From: JBJELF01 sp051879015
GTDB lineage: Bacteria > Bacillota > Clostridia > Lachnospirales > Lachnospiraceae
NCBI GenBank assembly: GCA_051879015.1
Contig: JBJELF010000005.1
Span: 36,265-100,264, forward strand
DNA length: 64,000 nucleotides
Reading direction: 5' to 3'
This document shows, in pieces, positions 1 to 9,021 of the stretch. The notes under the pieces are model-generated. The model was not told where the DNA came from. It saw only the letters and a program-made list of their open reading frames with translations, and searched no databases. The translations under genes and the position numbers were made by a program. Position 1 is the stretch's first letter. Each line of letters starts with the position of its first letter.

Positions 1-2
1 CA

Positions 3-1646
3 ATATCCGTACAGCTTGTTAACATTTTATTGGGAGAACTATTTTTCTTCTTGTTCTTTCTTATCATTGGACGAGCAAGAATTGCCCTGCTGCTGTCCAG
101 CTTTTTGCTCTTTGCAGCTTATTTAGCCAACTACTATGTCATGTCTTTCCGCGGTCAGGCCATTATGCCCTGGGATATTTATTCCATCAATACGGCAGCT
201 GCCGTGGCTGGCAATTATGATTTTTCTTTGGAGTCGAAACAGCTTATCATTATCGCACTTTTTATTTTACTCCTTATCTTGGAGCTTTTTGTTAGACTGA
301 CTTTGAAAAAATGGAAATGGTACTTACGAGCAGCTTTACTCCTTGTGCCTATCGCTGGCTTTGCAGGCTGTTTCCAGGCCATGAAAAACGAGGATATCTG
401 CAGTGATCTCGGTATGTATCCTTATCTTTTTACCCCCAATGTCATGTATCGTGATAATGGAGCTATATTAAATTTTATCTATCTATTACAGTTTATGGAT
501 ATCAGTGAGCCAGATGGCTATTCTAGCGAAAAAGCAGAAGAATTATTAGAAGAATATTCTGTCGAGAAGGAAGTCACTTCTACGCCCAATATCATTGTGA
601 TTATGAATGAATGTTTTTCTGACCCAGCAATTTTGGCAGATTTTAAAACCAATGTAGACTATATGCCTTTTGTCCACAGCTTACAGCAGGGAAGCGAAAA
701 CACCATCACCGGATATGTTGATGTCTCTGTCAAGGGAGGCAACACTGCCAACAGCGAATTTGAATTTTTGACCGGCAATACCATGGCTTTTCTGCCCAGC
801 GGCAGTATTCCATATCAGCAGTACATATTTGAAGAAAAAGACTCCATTGCCTCTTGGTTAAAAGGTTTAGGATATGTCACCTACGCCATGCATCCATATA
901 ATGCTAACGGTTGGAATCGTGCTGCCGTCTATCCTCTTTTAGGCTTTGACAGCTTTATCTCCAACAGCAACTTCCAAAGTCCAAAACGGATTCGCAGTTA
1001 CATCAGTGATGAGAGTGCCTTCAAACGTATTATTCAATTGTACGAAAATAAAGAGGAAGGCACACCACTCTTCACCTTTACCGTCACCATGCAAAACCAT
1101 GGTGGATTTACCAAAGAGTATGCTAACTTTACACCTGACGTGGAAATCGAGGGATGCAGTTCCAAAGCAATCACACAATATCTGTCCCTGATCAAAATTT
1201 CTGATGCTGCCTTTGAAGATTTGTGCAATTATTTTGCAGACGCAGAGGAAGATACGATTATCGTCATGTTTGGAGATCATCAGCCAAATGACAGCGTGGT
1301 AGAGCCTCTCTTAAATCTCAATGACCGCAGTCAGAATGATTTCACTGAAGAAGAATGGCTGGAGCGTTACCGTGTCCCGTTGGTCATCTGGGCAAACTTT
1401 GACATAGCGGAATCCACTGATGTGGGAACAAGCCTAAATTATCTAGCTGGAGATTTGTTGGAAATTTGTGGACTTCCTTTGACGAACTATCAGTCCTATC
1501 TGCAAACTTTACAGGAAAATTACCCCGTCATCAGCTCACAGGGAGCAATCGATTCGAAAGGAACCTACTATCCGCTCAATAAAATCGATAGTTTGAGTGA
1601 TATCAATACCTACGAACAGCTGCAATATTATCAATTATTCGAGTGA
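3..1646 (+). CDS. LTA synthase-like phosphoglycerol transferase (5' truncated)
   Basis: Membrane-anchored, extracellular sulfatase-fold enzyme of the lipoteichoic acid synthase/MdoB family, expected to transfer glycerol-phosphate or a similar group to a cell-surface polymer. The reading frame is open to the left edge of the window; a TTG at 30 exists but nothing shows it is the start, so the N-terminus is missing. Three hydrophobic segments are followed by the catalytic domain. The family signatures are visible: the metal-binding Glu in NECFSDP, the nucleophile Thr in GGNTANSEFEF, and the FGDHQP Asp/His pair. The substrate cannot be read from the sequence. No neighbour shares its strand inside the window. 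Confidence 0.85.
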   Translation: MSVQLVNILLGELFFFLFFLIIGRARIALLLSSFLLFAAYLANYYVMSFRGQAIMPWDIYSINTAAAVAGNYDFSLESKQLIIIALFILLLILELFVRLTLKKWKWYLRAALLLVPIAGFAGCFQAMKNEDICSDLGMYPYLFTPNVMYRDNGAILNFIYLLQFMDISEPDGYSSEKAEELLEEYSVEKEVTSTPNIIVIMNECFSDPAILADFKTNVDYMPFVHSLQQGSENTITGYVDVSVKGGNTANSEFEFLTGNTMAFLPSGSIPYQQYIFEEKDSIASWLKGLGYVTYAMHPYNANGWNRAAVYPLLGFDSFISNSNFQSPKRIRSYISDESAFKRIIQLYENKEEGTPLFTFTVTMQNHGGFTKEYANFTPDVEIEGCSSKAITQYLSLIKISDAAFEDLCNYFADAEEDTIIVMFGDHQPNDSVVEPLLNLNDRSQNDFTEEEWLERYRVPLVIWANFDIAESTDVGTSLNYLAGDLLEICGLPLTNYQSYLQTLQENYPVISSQGAIDSKGTYYPLNKIDSLSDINTYEQLQYYQLFE

Positions 1647-1699
1647 ATCTATACTCCATAGAGAAAATGATACGCTTAAACTCAGACAGCGTTATCTTG

Positions 1700-1749
1700 G
1701 CAAAACAAAAAACCTCCAAAAGTATCAAACAAATTGATGCTTTTGGAGG
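1700..1749 (-). terminator. Rho-independent terminator
   Basis: Ten-base inverted repeat CCTCCAAAAG (1713-1722) and CTTTTGGAGG (1740-1749). Read on the minus strand the hairpin is followed by a T-rich tract (complement of 1704-1712), so it ends the minus-strand transcript carrying the sigma-like gene. The plus-strand gene upstream converges on it but has no T-tract in its direction. Confidence 0.8.
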
Positions 1750-1761
1750 AAAGTGATATAT

Positions 1762-2298
1762 TTACTCTTCTTCCGGCATGGTATCGTTCGTATTTTGGTT
1801 GATTGCATCGAGTGCCGTTCTCATTAAGACCTGCACTTCTTCCTCACTCATCTGCATCGCCTCGGCAGTCTCCGCTATTGTTGCCTCACGCCCCAGCTTT
1901 TGTGCCAACAAGGTAGTCACCTCATTCATAAGATTGATGGAATCAGCCATCTTGCTGCTAATCTGCTCCGACTCTGACTCCATTTCCAGTGCTTCCTCCA
2001 AACTATAGCATATCTCACGCTGAATAAAAGACTTGAAATCTCCCTTCCGATAGCTATCTACTGCCATCGCCAATGCCACATTGGCCTCAGCAATCAGCTC
2101 TCCCTCATCCAGTCCTTTATCCAAATACTCCTTTGCCAACTCTACTGCAAAGATCAGATTGCCTTCAATCAGACGATTTTTAGCAGACTTATCTCCCGAT
2201 GCAGCCTTCGGAGCCAAAAGCGTAATTTCCTCCTCGGTACATTTGGGAATTGCTGCTAATTCTTCCATATAAAATGATATTGTCTCGTTTTGTTCCAT
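1762..2298 (-). CDS. Sigma-70-like protein lacking region 4
   Basis: About 178 residues. The N-terminal two thirds follow sigma-70 regions 1.2-2 (FYMEELAAIP, then GDKSAKNRLIEGNLIFAVEL and a DLIQEGN-like stretch, GELIAEANVALAMAVD). The C-terminal third resembles region 3 (LAQKLGREATIAETAEAMQM). The aromatic stretch that melts and reads the -10 element (TYATWWIRQAI in housekeeping sigmas) is replaced by FKSFIQREICYSLEEA, and no region 4 helix-turn-helix follows. The ATG at 2298 is preferred over a GTG at 2322 because the protein then begins like a sigma factor, with AAGGA upstream. It could be a degenerate sigma, an anti-sigma mimic or an RNA-polymerase-binding regulator. It lies 26 bases after the M14-like gene and ends at a strong terminator. 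Confidence 0.6.
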   Translation of the reverse strand: MEQNETISFYMEELAAIPKCTEEEITLLAPKAASGDKSAKNRLIEGNLIFAVELAKEYLDKGLDEGELIAEANVALAMAVDSYRKGDFKSFIQREICYSLEEALEMESESEQISSKMADSINLMNEVTTLLAQKLGREATIAETAEAMQMSEEEVQVLMRTALDAINQNTNDTMPEEE

Positions 2299-2324
2299 TA
2301 CTAAATTTATTTCCTTTCTCACGG

Positions 2325-3260
2325 CTATTCTTCTTCCGCAATAATCAGCTTGTAAACTGCTGTATGTGCCATCACCAGAGGAGATTTATGTGCAAAAAAT
2401 ATGACACCGTCACATGGCGCTGCAATAGTCTCAAGAATATCACCCCGCAGTGGGTCAATCACCTCAGCCAATTGCTCCCCCTGCTCCACCTTACCATAAG
2501 GTTTGACATAAGACCGAAAAATTCCCGCCGAATTTGACTTCACCGTACACATATTCTCTTCATGGATCAGGGATGTCACGTAGCCTTTATGAGCCTTATA
2601 GCGAATAATCCCATTTTTATCTAAAAAACGCAGCACAGCTGCAATCGCCATACTTGCGCTTTGCTCATCAATCTCGTCCGTTTCACTGTTATAAACGGAA
2701 AATGCTTTTGTGTTCCAAATTTGCCAGTTGTAATTGAGGGTAGTCGTATCATATGGTTTTGGATTTCTGAGGATTGCATAAGGCAGACCAAACTCTTTCG
2801 CAAGCTCCATATCCTGATATCCCGTATTCATGACACGGACATGGGGAATGTATCGTCCCGGCAAATAAAAACTGGCAAACTGAATACCAAATTCATAATT
2901 TTGAATTTTTTCAAACACGCCAGCTGCAATTCGCTGGGTTGTCTCACCCAAGTTGTATCCTGGAAACATACGGTTGATATCTGTGTTGTCATTTGGCCAA
3001 AATCGCTTGCTCACATTAATGGAATAATTGTTGACGGAAGGAATCACCAAAATTTCCTTTCCCTCCACAATACATCCCTTCTCTTCCAGCTTTTTTAATT
3101 CCTGCATCAGCTGTGTACAGGTGTAGAGCTGCTCTATTTCATTTCCTCGCATAGCACCAACGATGCACACAGCCTTTTCTCCCTCGCCAAAGTGAAAGCC
3201 CGTCACTCGCATCTCATCTCGGTAAATGGATTTAATCTGATAAATAATTTCTTCACGCAT
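2325..3260 (-). CDS. M14/aspartoacylase-like protein with lost zinc ligands
   Basis: 311 residues, clearly paralogous to the upstream gene: same length, a shared INRMFPG motif and the same C-terminal beta domain ending in an APCDGVIFF-type segment. Succinylglutamate desuccinylase/aspartoacylase enzymes bind zinc through an HGxE motif and a later His. Here these are RGNE (Arg38, Glu41) and GIQFAS (Gln127), whereas the neighbour has HGDE and DIHAS. The catalytic Glu region (VVVEMG in the neighbour) is also not conserved. It is therefore probably a non-catalytic or altered partner, perhaps forming a complex with its paralogue. It starts inside the last codons of the upstream gene (8-base overlap) with AGGAGG 11 bases upstream, so the two are translationally coupled. 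Confidence 0.75.
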   Translation of the reverse strand: MREEIIYQIKSIYRDEMRVTGFHFGEGEKAVCIVGAMRGNEIEQLYTCTQLMQELKKLEEKGCIVEGKEILVIPSVNNYSINVSKRFWPNDNTDINRMFPGYNLGETTQRIAAGVFEKIQNYEFGIQFASFYLPGRYIPHVRVMNTGYQDMELAKEFGLPYAILRNPKPYDTTTLNYNWQIWNTKAFSVYNSETDEIDEQSASMAIAAVLRFLDKNGIIRYKAHKGYVTSLIHEENMCTVKSNSAGIFRSYVKPYGKVEQGEQLAEVIDPLRGDILETIAAPCDGVIFFAHKSPLVMAHTAVYKLIIAEEE

Positions 3261-4194
3261 CGACGGTCACACCTCCTAAAATTCTCGCAATCAGGGAACC
3301 ACTGGTTACAATCGGATGTTCTCTCAATGTAAACAGCATACCCGTACATGGCGCATAAACTGGATGTGCCACACCACAAATTGGCTCCAAAATATCTCCG
3401 ATATGCTGTCCCTTTTCAATATGTTTCCAATGCTCCACACATGGCACGAAAATGCCTGAATACTCGGCATTGACAAATCCCACCTCTCCGTCAGTGGATA
3501 CAATTGGAGTGCGCACAGCCGGAGCTTCATCCTCCCAGATACCCAACTGTACCATAGCATGGAACAGTCCGTCGGTCAGCTGCTCACAATAACGCTTGGT
3601 AGTGCGAAGCCCTACCCCCATCTCCACTACAACAGTGGGAGTTCCTATGGAATTTAAGCTGTGAGCCAGCGTGGACTGGAGTACGGTAGCTGCCGCATGA
3701 ACCCAAATATAATCAATGTTCAGCCACTTAGCCATAGGCACCAAACACTCTGCAGTCATCTCACTCACTCTCGCCTGAGGAATTTCCTTTAAAAACACAT
3801 TGCTGGCGTGAATATCCACGCATAAATCCGCCCCGGAAATACTCTTTACAATTTTATCAGCCAAATATTCTGCCATATGTCCCTCTTCATTTCCCGGAAA
3901 AATACGGTTCATATCCAAATCAAACATGGGGATACCCCGAATCATGCTGTCCATTCCCAGCGGATTTAAGGCTGGATACACATCCACAATCCCCTTTAAC
4001 TTCTGTCTATTTTCATTGATGCGGCGCACCACTTCATAACAAACATACTGCCCCTCCAGCTCATCTCCATGAGTACCCGTCACAATACAAATACGCTTTT
4101 CCTTTCCAGTCAAGATTTCTGGTTCCAGATGGTTTCTCTGAATTTTGAGAGCCTCATCGACCGGCAAATCCACTGATGCTACTGTCTCTATCAT
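3253..4194 (-). CDS. M14-type succinylglutamate desuccinylase/aspartoacylase family enzyme
   Basis: 313 residues from the ATG at 4194 (AAAGGA seven bases upstream; the frame is open further up but lacks a better start). It carries the zinc motif THGDE (His42, Glu45), the second zinc His129 in DIHAS, the substrate-binding DMNRIFPG and the likely catalytic Glu191 in VVVEMG. The family hydrolyses amide bonds of small N-acyl or peptide-like substrates. Genes of this family occur with ATP-grasp, alpha-E and transglutaminase-like genes in clusters thought to make and trim small peptides or amide conjugates. All of those partners are present just upstream here. The natural substrate is unknown. Confidence 0.8.
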   Translation of the reverse strand: MIETVASVDLPVDEALKIQRNHLEPEILTGKEKRICIVTGTHGDELEGQYVCYEVVRRINENRQKLKGIVDVYPALNPLGMDSMIRGIPMFDLDMNRIFPGNEEGHMAEYLADKIVKSISGADLCVDIHASNVFLKEIPQARVSEMTAECLVPMAKWLNIDYIWVHAAATVLQSTLAHSLNSIGTPTVVVEMGVGLRTTKRYCEQLTDGLFHAMVQLGIWEDEAPAVRTPIVSTDGEVGFVNAEYSGIFVPCVEHWKHIEKGQHIGDILEPICGVAHPVYAPCTGMLFTLREHPIVTSGSLIARILGGVTVDA

Positions 4195-4240
4195 CCCTTT
4201 ATCCTTTCTGTCAACACCCCATTCTCTAAAACAAATGGGA

Positions 4241-5023
4241 TTATAACTTCTCAACGCGCACCGAGACCTCCTGATTTTGCTGGGCATATCCCTGAAAGCA
4301 TCCCCGGTCTATCGCACAATCTCTGTAATCTCTTCCCTGCGCCATTTTAATATACTCGTCATTCACCAAGCAATTATGAGTTGGGTCCATAGCATACCAT
4401 GCACCATCATAATAAATCTCTACCCAGGCATGGGTTGCACCCTCTCCTACCATCATTCCAACTACATAGCGAGCTGGAATCTGATTACACCGACACAGTG
4501 CCAGCATAATATGAGCAAAATCCTGACAAACTCCCTGTTTGAGAGCAAAACTGTCTTCCGCCGTTGTATGAATCCCCGTTACTCCGCCGCAGTAAGTCAT
4601 ATTTTTGTAAATCTGATTCATCCACTGCAATGCCCGCTCATATTCATTCCCTTTTATCCCACGACAACAGGCCTCATAGAAACTATGAAGCCCACCATTT
4701 TGATTTATTCTTGTTAAATTCGTCTCATATTGATACATTGGATGACAGACCTCTTTCATTCTGCCTGCCTGATTGACAAAAGCAATTCCCTCCGCTGAAA
4801 ACTGGAAATCATCATGCTCTGCCATTATCTTTCCACAACAATAGCGATTGCCAAAGCAATCTTCGTTGAGCCATAAGCTCTCCGATGGACAGACTGACCA
4901 GTTTAAGGAACAAATTGTTTGTATATGGTTCGTTGTCGGCAAAATGCGCAATGCAAACTGATGATGATAAATTGGCTGACTAAACGCCAACTTGGTATAA
5001 AATTCAAACTTTAATTTTTCCAT
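4241..5023 (-). CDS. Transglutaminase-like cysteine protease
   Basis: 260 residues with the bacterial transglutaminase-like architecture: an N-terminal beta domain (about residues 1-90) and a papain-like core. The catalytic triad can be placed at Cys166 in QGVCQDFAH, His198 in THAWVE and Asp213 in AMDPTHN. Such proteins are usually proteases or amidases rather than cross-linking enzymes. The start at 5023 has GGAG a few bases upstream. It sits between the M14 pair and the alpha-E/ATP-grasp genes on the same strand, the order typical of the ATP-grasp/alpha-E/transglutaminase clusters, so it probably cleaves or transfers a product of the ATP-grasp enzyme. Confidence 0.85.
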   Translation of the reverse strand: MEKLKFEFYTKLAFSQPIYHHQFALRILPTTNHIQTICSLNWSVCPSESLWLNEDCFGNRYCCGKIMAEHDDFQFSAEGIAFVNQAGRMKEVCHPMYQYETNLTRINQNGGLHSFYEACCRGIKGNEYERALQWMNQIYKNMTYCGGVTGIHTTAEDSFALKQGVCQDFAHIMLALCRCNQIPARYVVGMMVGEGATHAWVEIYYDGAWYAMDPTHNCLVNDEYIKMAQGRDYRDCAIDRGCFQGYAQQNQEVSVRVEKL

Positions 5024-5077
5024 TGTACTCCACCTATGTCACCTAATTCATTGATTATGATGCCATAGGTGCCGTTT

Positions 5078-5764
5078 TTACAAAAAAATCATATAAAGAC
5101 ATCCAATCGCATCATAATAGGATTCTACCCAATTTTCGCCCTTTGATAAGATTTCTTTCAGCTGTTCCAGACTCGAACTGCGATAAGGCATCCTAACTCG
5201 CTCCAGACGATTGATGAACTTGGCAAATTCCTTCTCAATGGTAACATATGGATACTTTAAACGCAAGTACAAATCTAAACGTTCTACATATCGTCCCACC
5301 TTCATGATGTTTCGACACTCTTCGTCCAGCACACAATCATCCACACTGCCCCAGAATGCATAGTAATAATCGACCAAATCCTGCAAATCGTAAAGCGGAC
5401 GCTGATTATTCAGCATATCTGGCTTACGCAGCAAATCCAGAGACATCTGCAGATAGGAAAGTGAAACCGTACTGATTTCATCACGGACAATAATGCCATT
5501 GTCAAACGCACGCGTCATATTGCTGACCAAAGAATTCGTGTCCGTCTCATCAAACAGATAACGGCTGATAAAAGTATCCGAATCCCCATAAATATCAGGT
5601 AAATTGAGCGCTTTTAAGAAATTAATGTAGAAATCTTTGCTATTTTCCACATCAATCAGCTCATCAAAATGCTTAAAAAAACACTGCATTGTTGTAAAGA
5701 CTCTTTCCGAGTAACGACCTAACCAAAAAAGATGGTCTGCTTTTTCTAACGAGATAATACCCAT
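5078..5764 (-). CDS. Alpha-E domain protein (short form)
   Basis: 228 residues, all-helical, opening with the family hallmark EKADHLFWLGRYSERV and containing the second conserved helix KVGRYVERLDLYLR. Alpha-E proteins accompany circularly permuted ATP-grasp enzymes and transglutaminase-like proteins; no enzymatic activity is firmly established. Many relatives have around 300 residues, so this one is short. It overlaps the end of the ATP-grasp gene by 19 bases, which implies coupled translation and probably a direct complex. Confidence 0.85.
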   Translation of the reverse strand: MGIISLEKADHLFWLGRYSERVFTTMQCFFKHFDELIDVENSKDFYINFLKALNLPDIYGDSDTFISRYLFDETDTNSLVSNMTRAFDNGIIVRDEISTVSLSYLQMSLDLLRKPDMLNNQRPLYDLQDLVDYYYAFWGSVDDCVLDEECRNIMKVGRYVERLDLYLRLKYPYVTIEKEFAKFINRLERVRMPYRSSSLEQLKEILSKGENWVESYYDAIGCLYMIFL

Positions 5765-7071
5765 GTGTCCTTAAATCCTCCTCCCTGAGATGAATTGACT
5801 ACAAAAGAATCTGGCTGTCTGGAGAAACGAGTCAATCCGCTGGCCCAAACCTTAGTCTCCTTGCCTGTCAACACAAATGCACGCAAATCCGCTTTTCTCG
5901 GAACTGCCTCATAATTATCCATAATATCCAAGTCAATAAAGTCAATAACTTCCTGAGCGATGAAACGTCTTGGCTCATTTTTGATCACGTTAGCCAGATT
6001 TTCCAACTCTTCCTCATTTAATTTATCACCAAAAATAACTCCGTAGCCGCCTGCCTCGGATACATCCTTGACCACTAAAGTTTTGAGATTGTCCAAAATA
6101 TACTTACGGTCCTTCTCATAAAATGCCAAATAAGTCGGTGCATTTTTCAGAATCGGCTCTTCCTTCAAATAGTACTGAATCATAATTGGAACAAAATAGT
6201 AAATTCCCTTATCATCTGCCACACCATTTCCTGGCGCATTAACAATTGCCACATTTCCAGCACGGTACACATCCATGATGCCTGGCACACCAATCAAAGA
6301 CTCTGGTACAAAACAGAATGGGTCCAGATACTCATCAGAAACGCGGCGATAGATTGCTCCAACCTTCTGTTTCTTTCCTGTGTAATCCTTATAGTAGAGC
6401 ATATTATCCTCCACAGTTAAATCCTGCGGAAATGCCAGAACAAATCCAGCACGCTCTGCCAAATATGTATGTTCAAAAAACGCTGCATTGTATCGGCCTG
6501 GAGTCATAATGACATTGATACCACCCGTATTGACATAATCCATCATCTCTCTCAGCATATTTGGATAATTGCGGTTGTCCACTACCTTATACTTGGAAAA
6601 AGTTCTTGGACTGACACGTCTTGTCAGCTCTCTGGCAATCAACGGATACGATGCGCCAGATGGAATACGAAGGTTATCTTCCAAAATATACCAATCACCA
6701 TCCTTTGCCTGCACCAAATCAATACCCGAAATGTGACTATATACACCGCCTGGGGGCATAATACCCTCGCACTGGGGCAAATATCCTTTGGAGGAAAATA
6801 CAAAATCTTCCGGAACAACGCCATCCTTAATAATTTTCTTTTCGCCATAGACATCTGCTAAAAAGCAGTTCAGTGCTTTCACTCTCTGTATCAGGCCCTT
6901 TTCCAGATAATCATATTCCTCTTTTGGAATAATACGCGGAATAGCATCAAACGGAAACAGCTGCTCTTTGAACTGTCCATTCTTGTAGATACCAAACTTG
7001 ACTCCATATCTGGCCATCAGGCGATTGACTTCCTCTGCATGGTCCACTAGATTATTCATAACATACATCAT
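5746..7071 (-). CDS. Circularly permuted ATP-grasp protein
   Basis: 441 residues matching the circularly permuted type 2 ATP-grasp family. Recognisable segments are VVPEDFVFSSKGYLPQCEG, the nucleotide and metal region YILEDNLRIPSGASY, NAPGNGVADDKG, KDVSEAGGYGVIFG and PRKADLRAFVLTG. The family is predicted to join an amino group to a carboxylate at the expense of ATP. Two adjacent ATGs (7071 and 7068) follow GAGGAAAGG; either may be used. A sigma-A-type promoter lies 64 bases upstream. This is the first gene of the alpha-E/transglutaminase/M14 operon. Confidence 0.88.
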   Translation of the reverse strand: MMYVMNNLVDHAEEVNRLMARYGVKFGIYKNGQFKEQLFPFDAIPRIIPKEEYDYLEKGLIQRVKALNCFLADVYGEKKIIKDGVVPEDFVFSSKGYLPQCEGIMPPGGVYSHISGIDLVQAKDGDWYILEDNLRIPSGASYPLIARELTRRVSPRTFSKYKVVDNRNYPNMLREMMDYVNTGGINVIMTPGRYNAAFFEHTYLAERAGFVLAFPQDLTVEDNMLYYKDYTGKKQKVGAIYRRVSDEYLDPFCFVPESLIGVPGIMDVYRAGNVAIVNAPGNGVADDKGIYYFVPIMIQYYLKEEPILKNAPTYLAFYEKDRKYILDNLKTLVVKDVSEAGGYGVIFGDKLNEEELENLANVIKNEPRRFIAQEVIDFIDLDIMDNYEAVPRKADLRAFVLTGKETKVWASGLTRFSRQPDSFVVNSSQGGGFKDTWVLSR

Positions 7072-7127
7072 CCTTTCCTCGAAAGCAAAAAGGCGCCTGC
7101 ACGCTTTCGTACTGACGCCTTTGCCAT
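7068..7127 (-). CDS. Possible 19-codon leader peptide ahead of the ATP-grasp gene
   Basis: A short frame begins with ATG at 7127, about where transcription should start from the promoter at 7135-7163, and ends with a TGA overlapping the ATP-grasp ATG (ATGA). The product would be very basic (MAKASVRKRAG at its start). There is no room for a ribosome-binding site, so it would need leaderless initiation. The ATGA junction and the hairpin within it make a coupling or attenuation role conceivable, but chance is equally likely. Confidence 0.2.
   Translation of the reverse strand: MAKASVRKRAGAFLLSRKG
7089..7122 (-). promoter_or_regulatory. 5' leader hairpin of the ATP-grasp operon
   Basis: AAAGGCG (7089-7095) pairs with CGCCTTT (7116-7122). 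On the minus strand the hairpin is followed by TTTTTGCTTT and then the ribosome-binding site. It starts within a few bases of the predicted transcription start. It could stabilise the 5' end or act as a weak attenuator. Confidence 0.45.
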
Positions 7128-7134
7128 TAGATTC

Positions 7135-7163
7135 ATTTTAACCTATGGCATGGATTTTGTCAA
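7135..7163 (-). promoter_or_regulatory. Sigma-A promoter of the ATP-grasp operon
   Basis: Perfect -35 TTGACA (complement of 7158-7163), 17-base spacer and -10 TAAAAT (complement of 7135-7140). Transcription should begin near 7128, giving a leader of about 60 bases. Confidence 0.8.
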
Positions 7164-7296
7164 CTTATTGTTTCCAATTAATGGTATGTCACGATTGCAA
7201 TTTATTGCCACAAATATAAGAGGCTTCATCCCAATAGCACGCTATGAGATTTCGCCTATGGGAATTCCTAGATTTCTTTAAAGCTTTAGGTCTTTT

Positions 7297-9021
7297 TTAT
7301 CTTAACTGGTTAATCGTACAGCCATTTTCTGTAAACATGACAACCTTATCACAAATTTGCAGGACTGCTGTACGATGAGTAACAATCAGAACTGTTTTAT
7401 CCGTCATGGAACGCAAATTGGTCAAAACTTTTCTCTCTGTCGTCTCATCTAAGGCACTGGTGCATTCATCCAGCATGAGGATTGGGCGTTCAGAAAAGAT
7501 TGCCCTCGCAATGGCTAGCCGCTGCATCTGTCCTTCCGAAAGTCCCAACCCATGCTCTCCCAGCAAGGTATCTACTCCCTGCTCTAGCCGATCCACAAAT
7601 TCTATCGCACAGGCAATCGTCAATGCCCGCCGTATTCTTTTCTCATCCTGCATTTTTTCTTTGTCGGACAATGCGACAATTTCCCGAATACTGCCACTCA
7701 TCAGATGATTGCCCTGTGGCACATAGGCAAATAATTTCTGCCATTTTGTATCCAAAGGCTGTTCGCCTTCTTCCGTTGCCAAGTACCGTTCACCACTGTC
7801 CAGAGGATACAGACACATCATCACTTTTAACACCGTACTTTTCCCACAACCAGAAGGTCCTATAAAAGAAATATATTCTCCCTTTCGCAATTCCAAATTA
7901 ATTTCCTTCAAGACAATCGGCATCTTCTGCTGCTTTTTTTCTTCTCCTATACTCTGTGTTGGGGGTAAATAAGTAAAACATGCATTGCGCAGACCAATTC
8001 TTTGGAATTGATTATCATAGAAAAATTGTATTTCCCCAAAAGTGTAACTCCCATCTTCCTTTGCATTTTCCAATATCTCTGCTTCCATTAAACGCTCTGC
8101 ACTAGCAATCATAGCATAATAGCGAGGTAAAAAACCACTGATATTGGCAAAGGGACTCTGAACCTGTCCAATGAGCTGCAGCACTGCTGTAAAGGTACCA
8201 TAACTCATGGTCTGCGTCAAAATACCATATCCACAGAAGAAAGCTCCCAATACATAAGCTCCATCCATGATAATGCCAAATCCTAGGTTGCATATATTTG
8301 AGAAATGATTTCGCTTCATTCTGGCTTGCTTATGCAGCTCCATCTTCTCCTTTGCCTCTATCTCAATTCGATCTTCAATTGCAAAGGAACGAAGCACTAA
8401 CATACTGCTCAGCATTTCCTGCAAAAAGACACGTAATTTTCCATCTTTCTCCTGCACATTTTTATGTAATTTCTTCATAATCCTGCGAAAAGAAGTCGAG
8501 AAGACGAGCAGTCCCATTCCCACTGGCACCAATAAATAGCAAAATCTAGGTTCCAGAAGAATAATCATAATCACGGCTCCCACTAACTTAACCGCCATCC
8601 CACCCAAGCGAGGTAAAATTTCTGTCATTCCATTTGCCACTACCACCGTATCCGAAGTCAAACGATGCATCCACTCTCCAGAATGAGTCGCCGACACGGA
8701 GGCAAATTCTTTATAGAGAAGAGAAGAAAACAGCTGCTCCTTCAGGCGATTTTCCAAAGTAGAACGAGTTTCCTCCTCCAAAAACCGAACCAACGCTCGA
8801 AACAGTAATCGCAGACCAATCAAGGCTAGAAAACGAAATACTGCCATAAAAAATCCGTTTCTATTTCCATCTACTGCTTCATTGATAATCTCTCTCAAAA
8901 ATAAGGCATAACAAATACCCATGATACCTAATAGCATCTGCAACAATATGAGTAAACCCATATTAATCTTTGTTTGTCCTGATATCTTATTTAAAAAAGC
9001 AAGTACACTCTTATTTCTCAT
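7297..9021 (-). CDS. ABC exporter, fused permease and ATPase
   Basis: 574 residues from the ATG at 9021 (GCGAGGAT 11 bases upstream; a GTG at 9120 would add 33 unconvincing residues). An N-terminal membrane domain of about six helices is followed by a nucleotide-binding domain with Walker A GPSGCGKST, signature LSEGQMQR, Walker B ILMLDE and a TVLIVTHR switch. The signature has Glu in place of the usual first Gly. There is no C39 peptidase domain, so it would not cleave its own substrate. It lies directly downstream of the 38-codon peptide gene on the same strand, beyond that gene's terminator. Export of the modified peptide is the natural inference, not proven. Confidence 0.8.
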   Translation of the reverse strand: MRNKSVLAFLNKISGQTKINMGLLILLQMLLGIMGICYALFLREIINEAVDGNRNGFFMAVFRFLALIGLRLLFRALVRFLEEETRSTLENRLKEQLFSSLLYKEFASVSATHSGEWMHRLTSDTVVVANGMTEILPRLGGMAVKLVGAVIMIILLEPRFCYLLVPVGMGLLVFSTSFRRIMKKLHKNVQEKDGKLRVFLQEMLSSMLVLRSFAIEDRIEIEAKEKMELHKQARMKRNHFSNICNLGFGIIMDGAYVLGAFFCGYGILTQTMSYGTFTAVLQLIGQVQSPFANISGFLPRYYAMIASAERLMEAEILENAKEDGSYTFGEIQFFYDNQFQRIGLRNACFTYLPPTQSIGEEKKQQKMPIVLKEINLELRKGEYISFIGPSGCGKSTVLKVMMCLYPLDSGERYLATEEGEQPLDTKWQKLFAYVPQGNHLMSGSIREIVALSDKEKMQDEKRIRRALTIACAIEFVDRLEQGVDTLLGEHGLGLSEGQMQRLAIARAIFSERPILMLDECTSALDETTERKVLTNLRSMTDKTVLIVTHRTAVLQICDKVVMFTENGCTINQLR

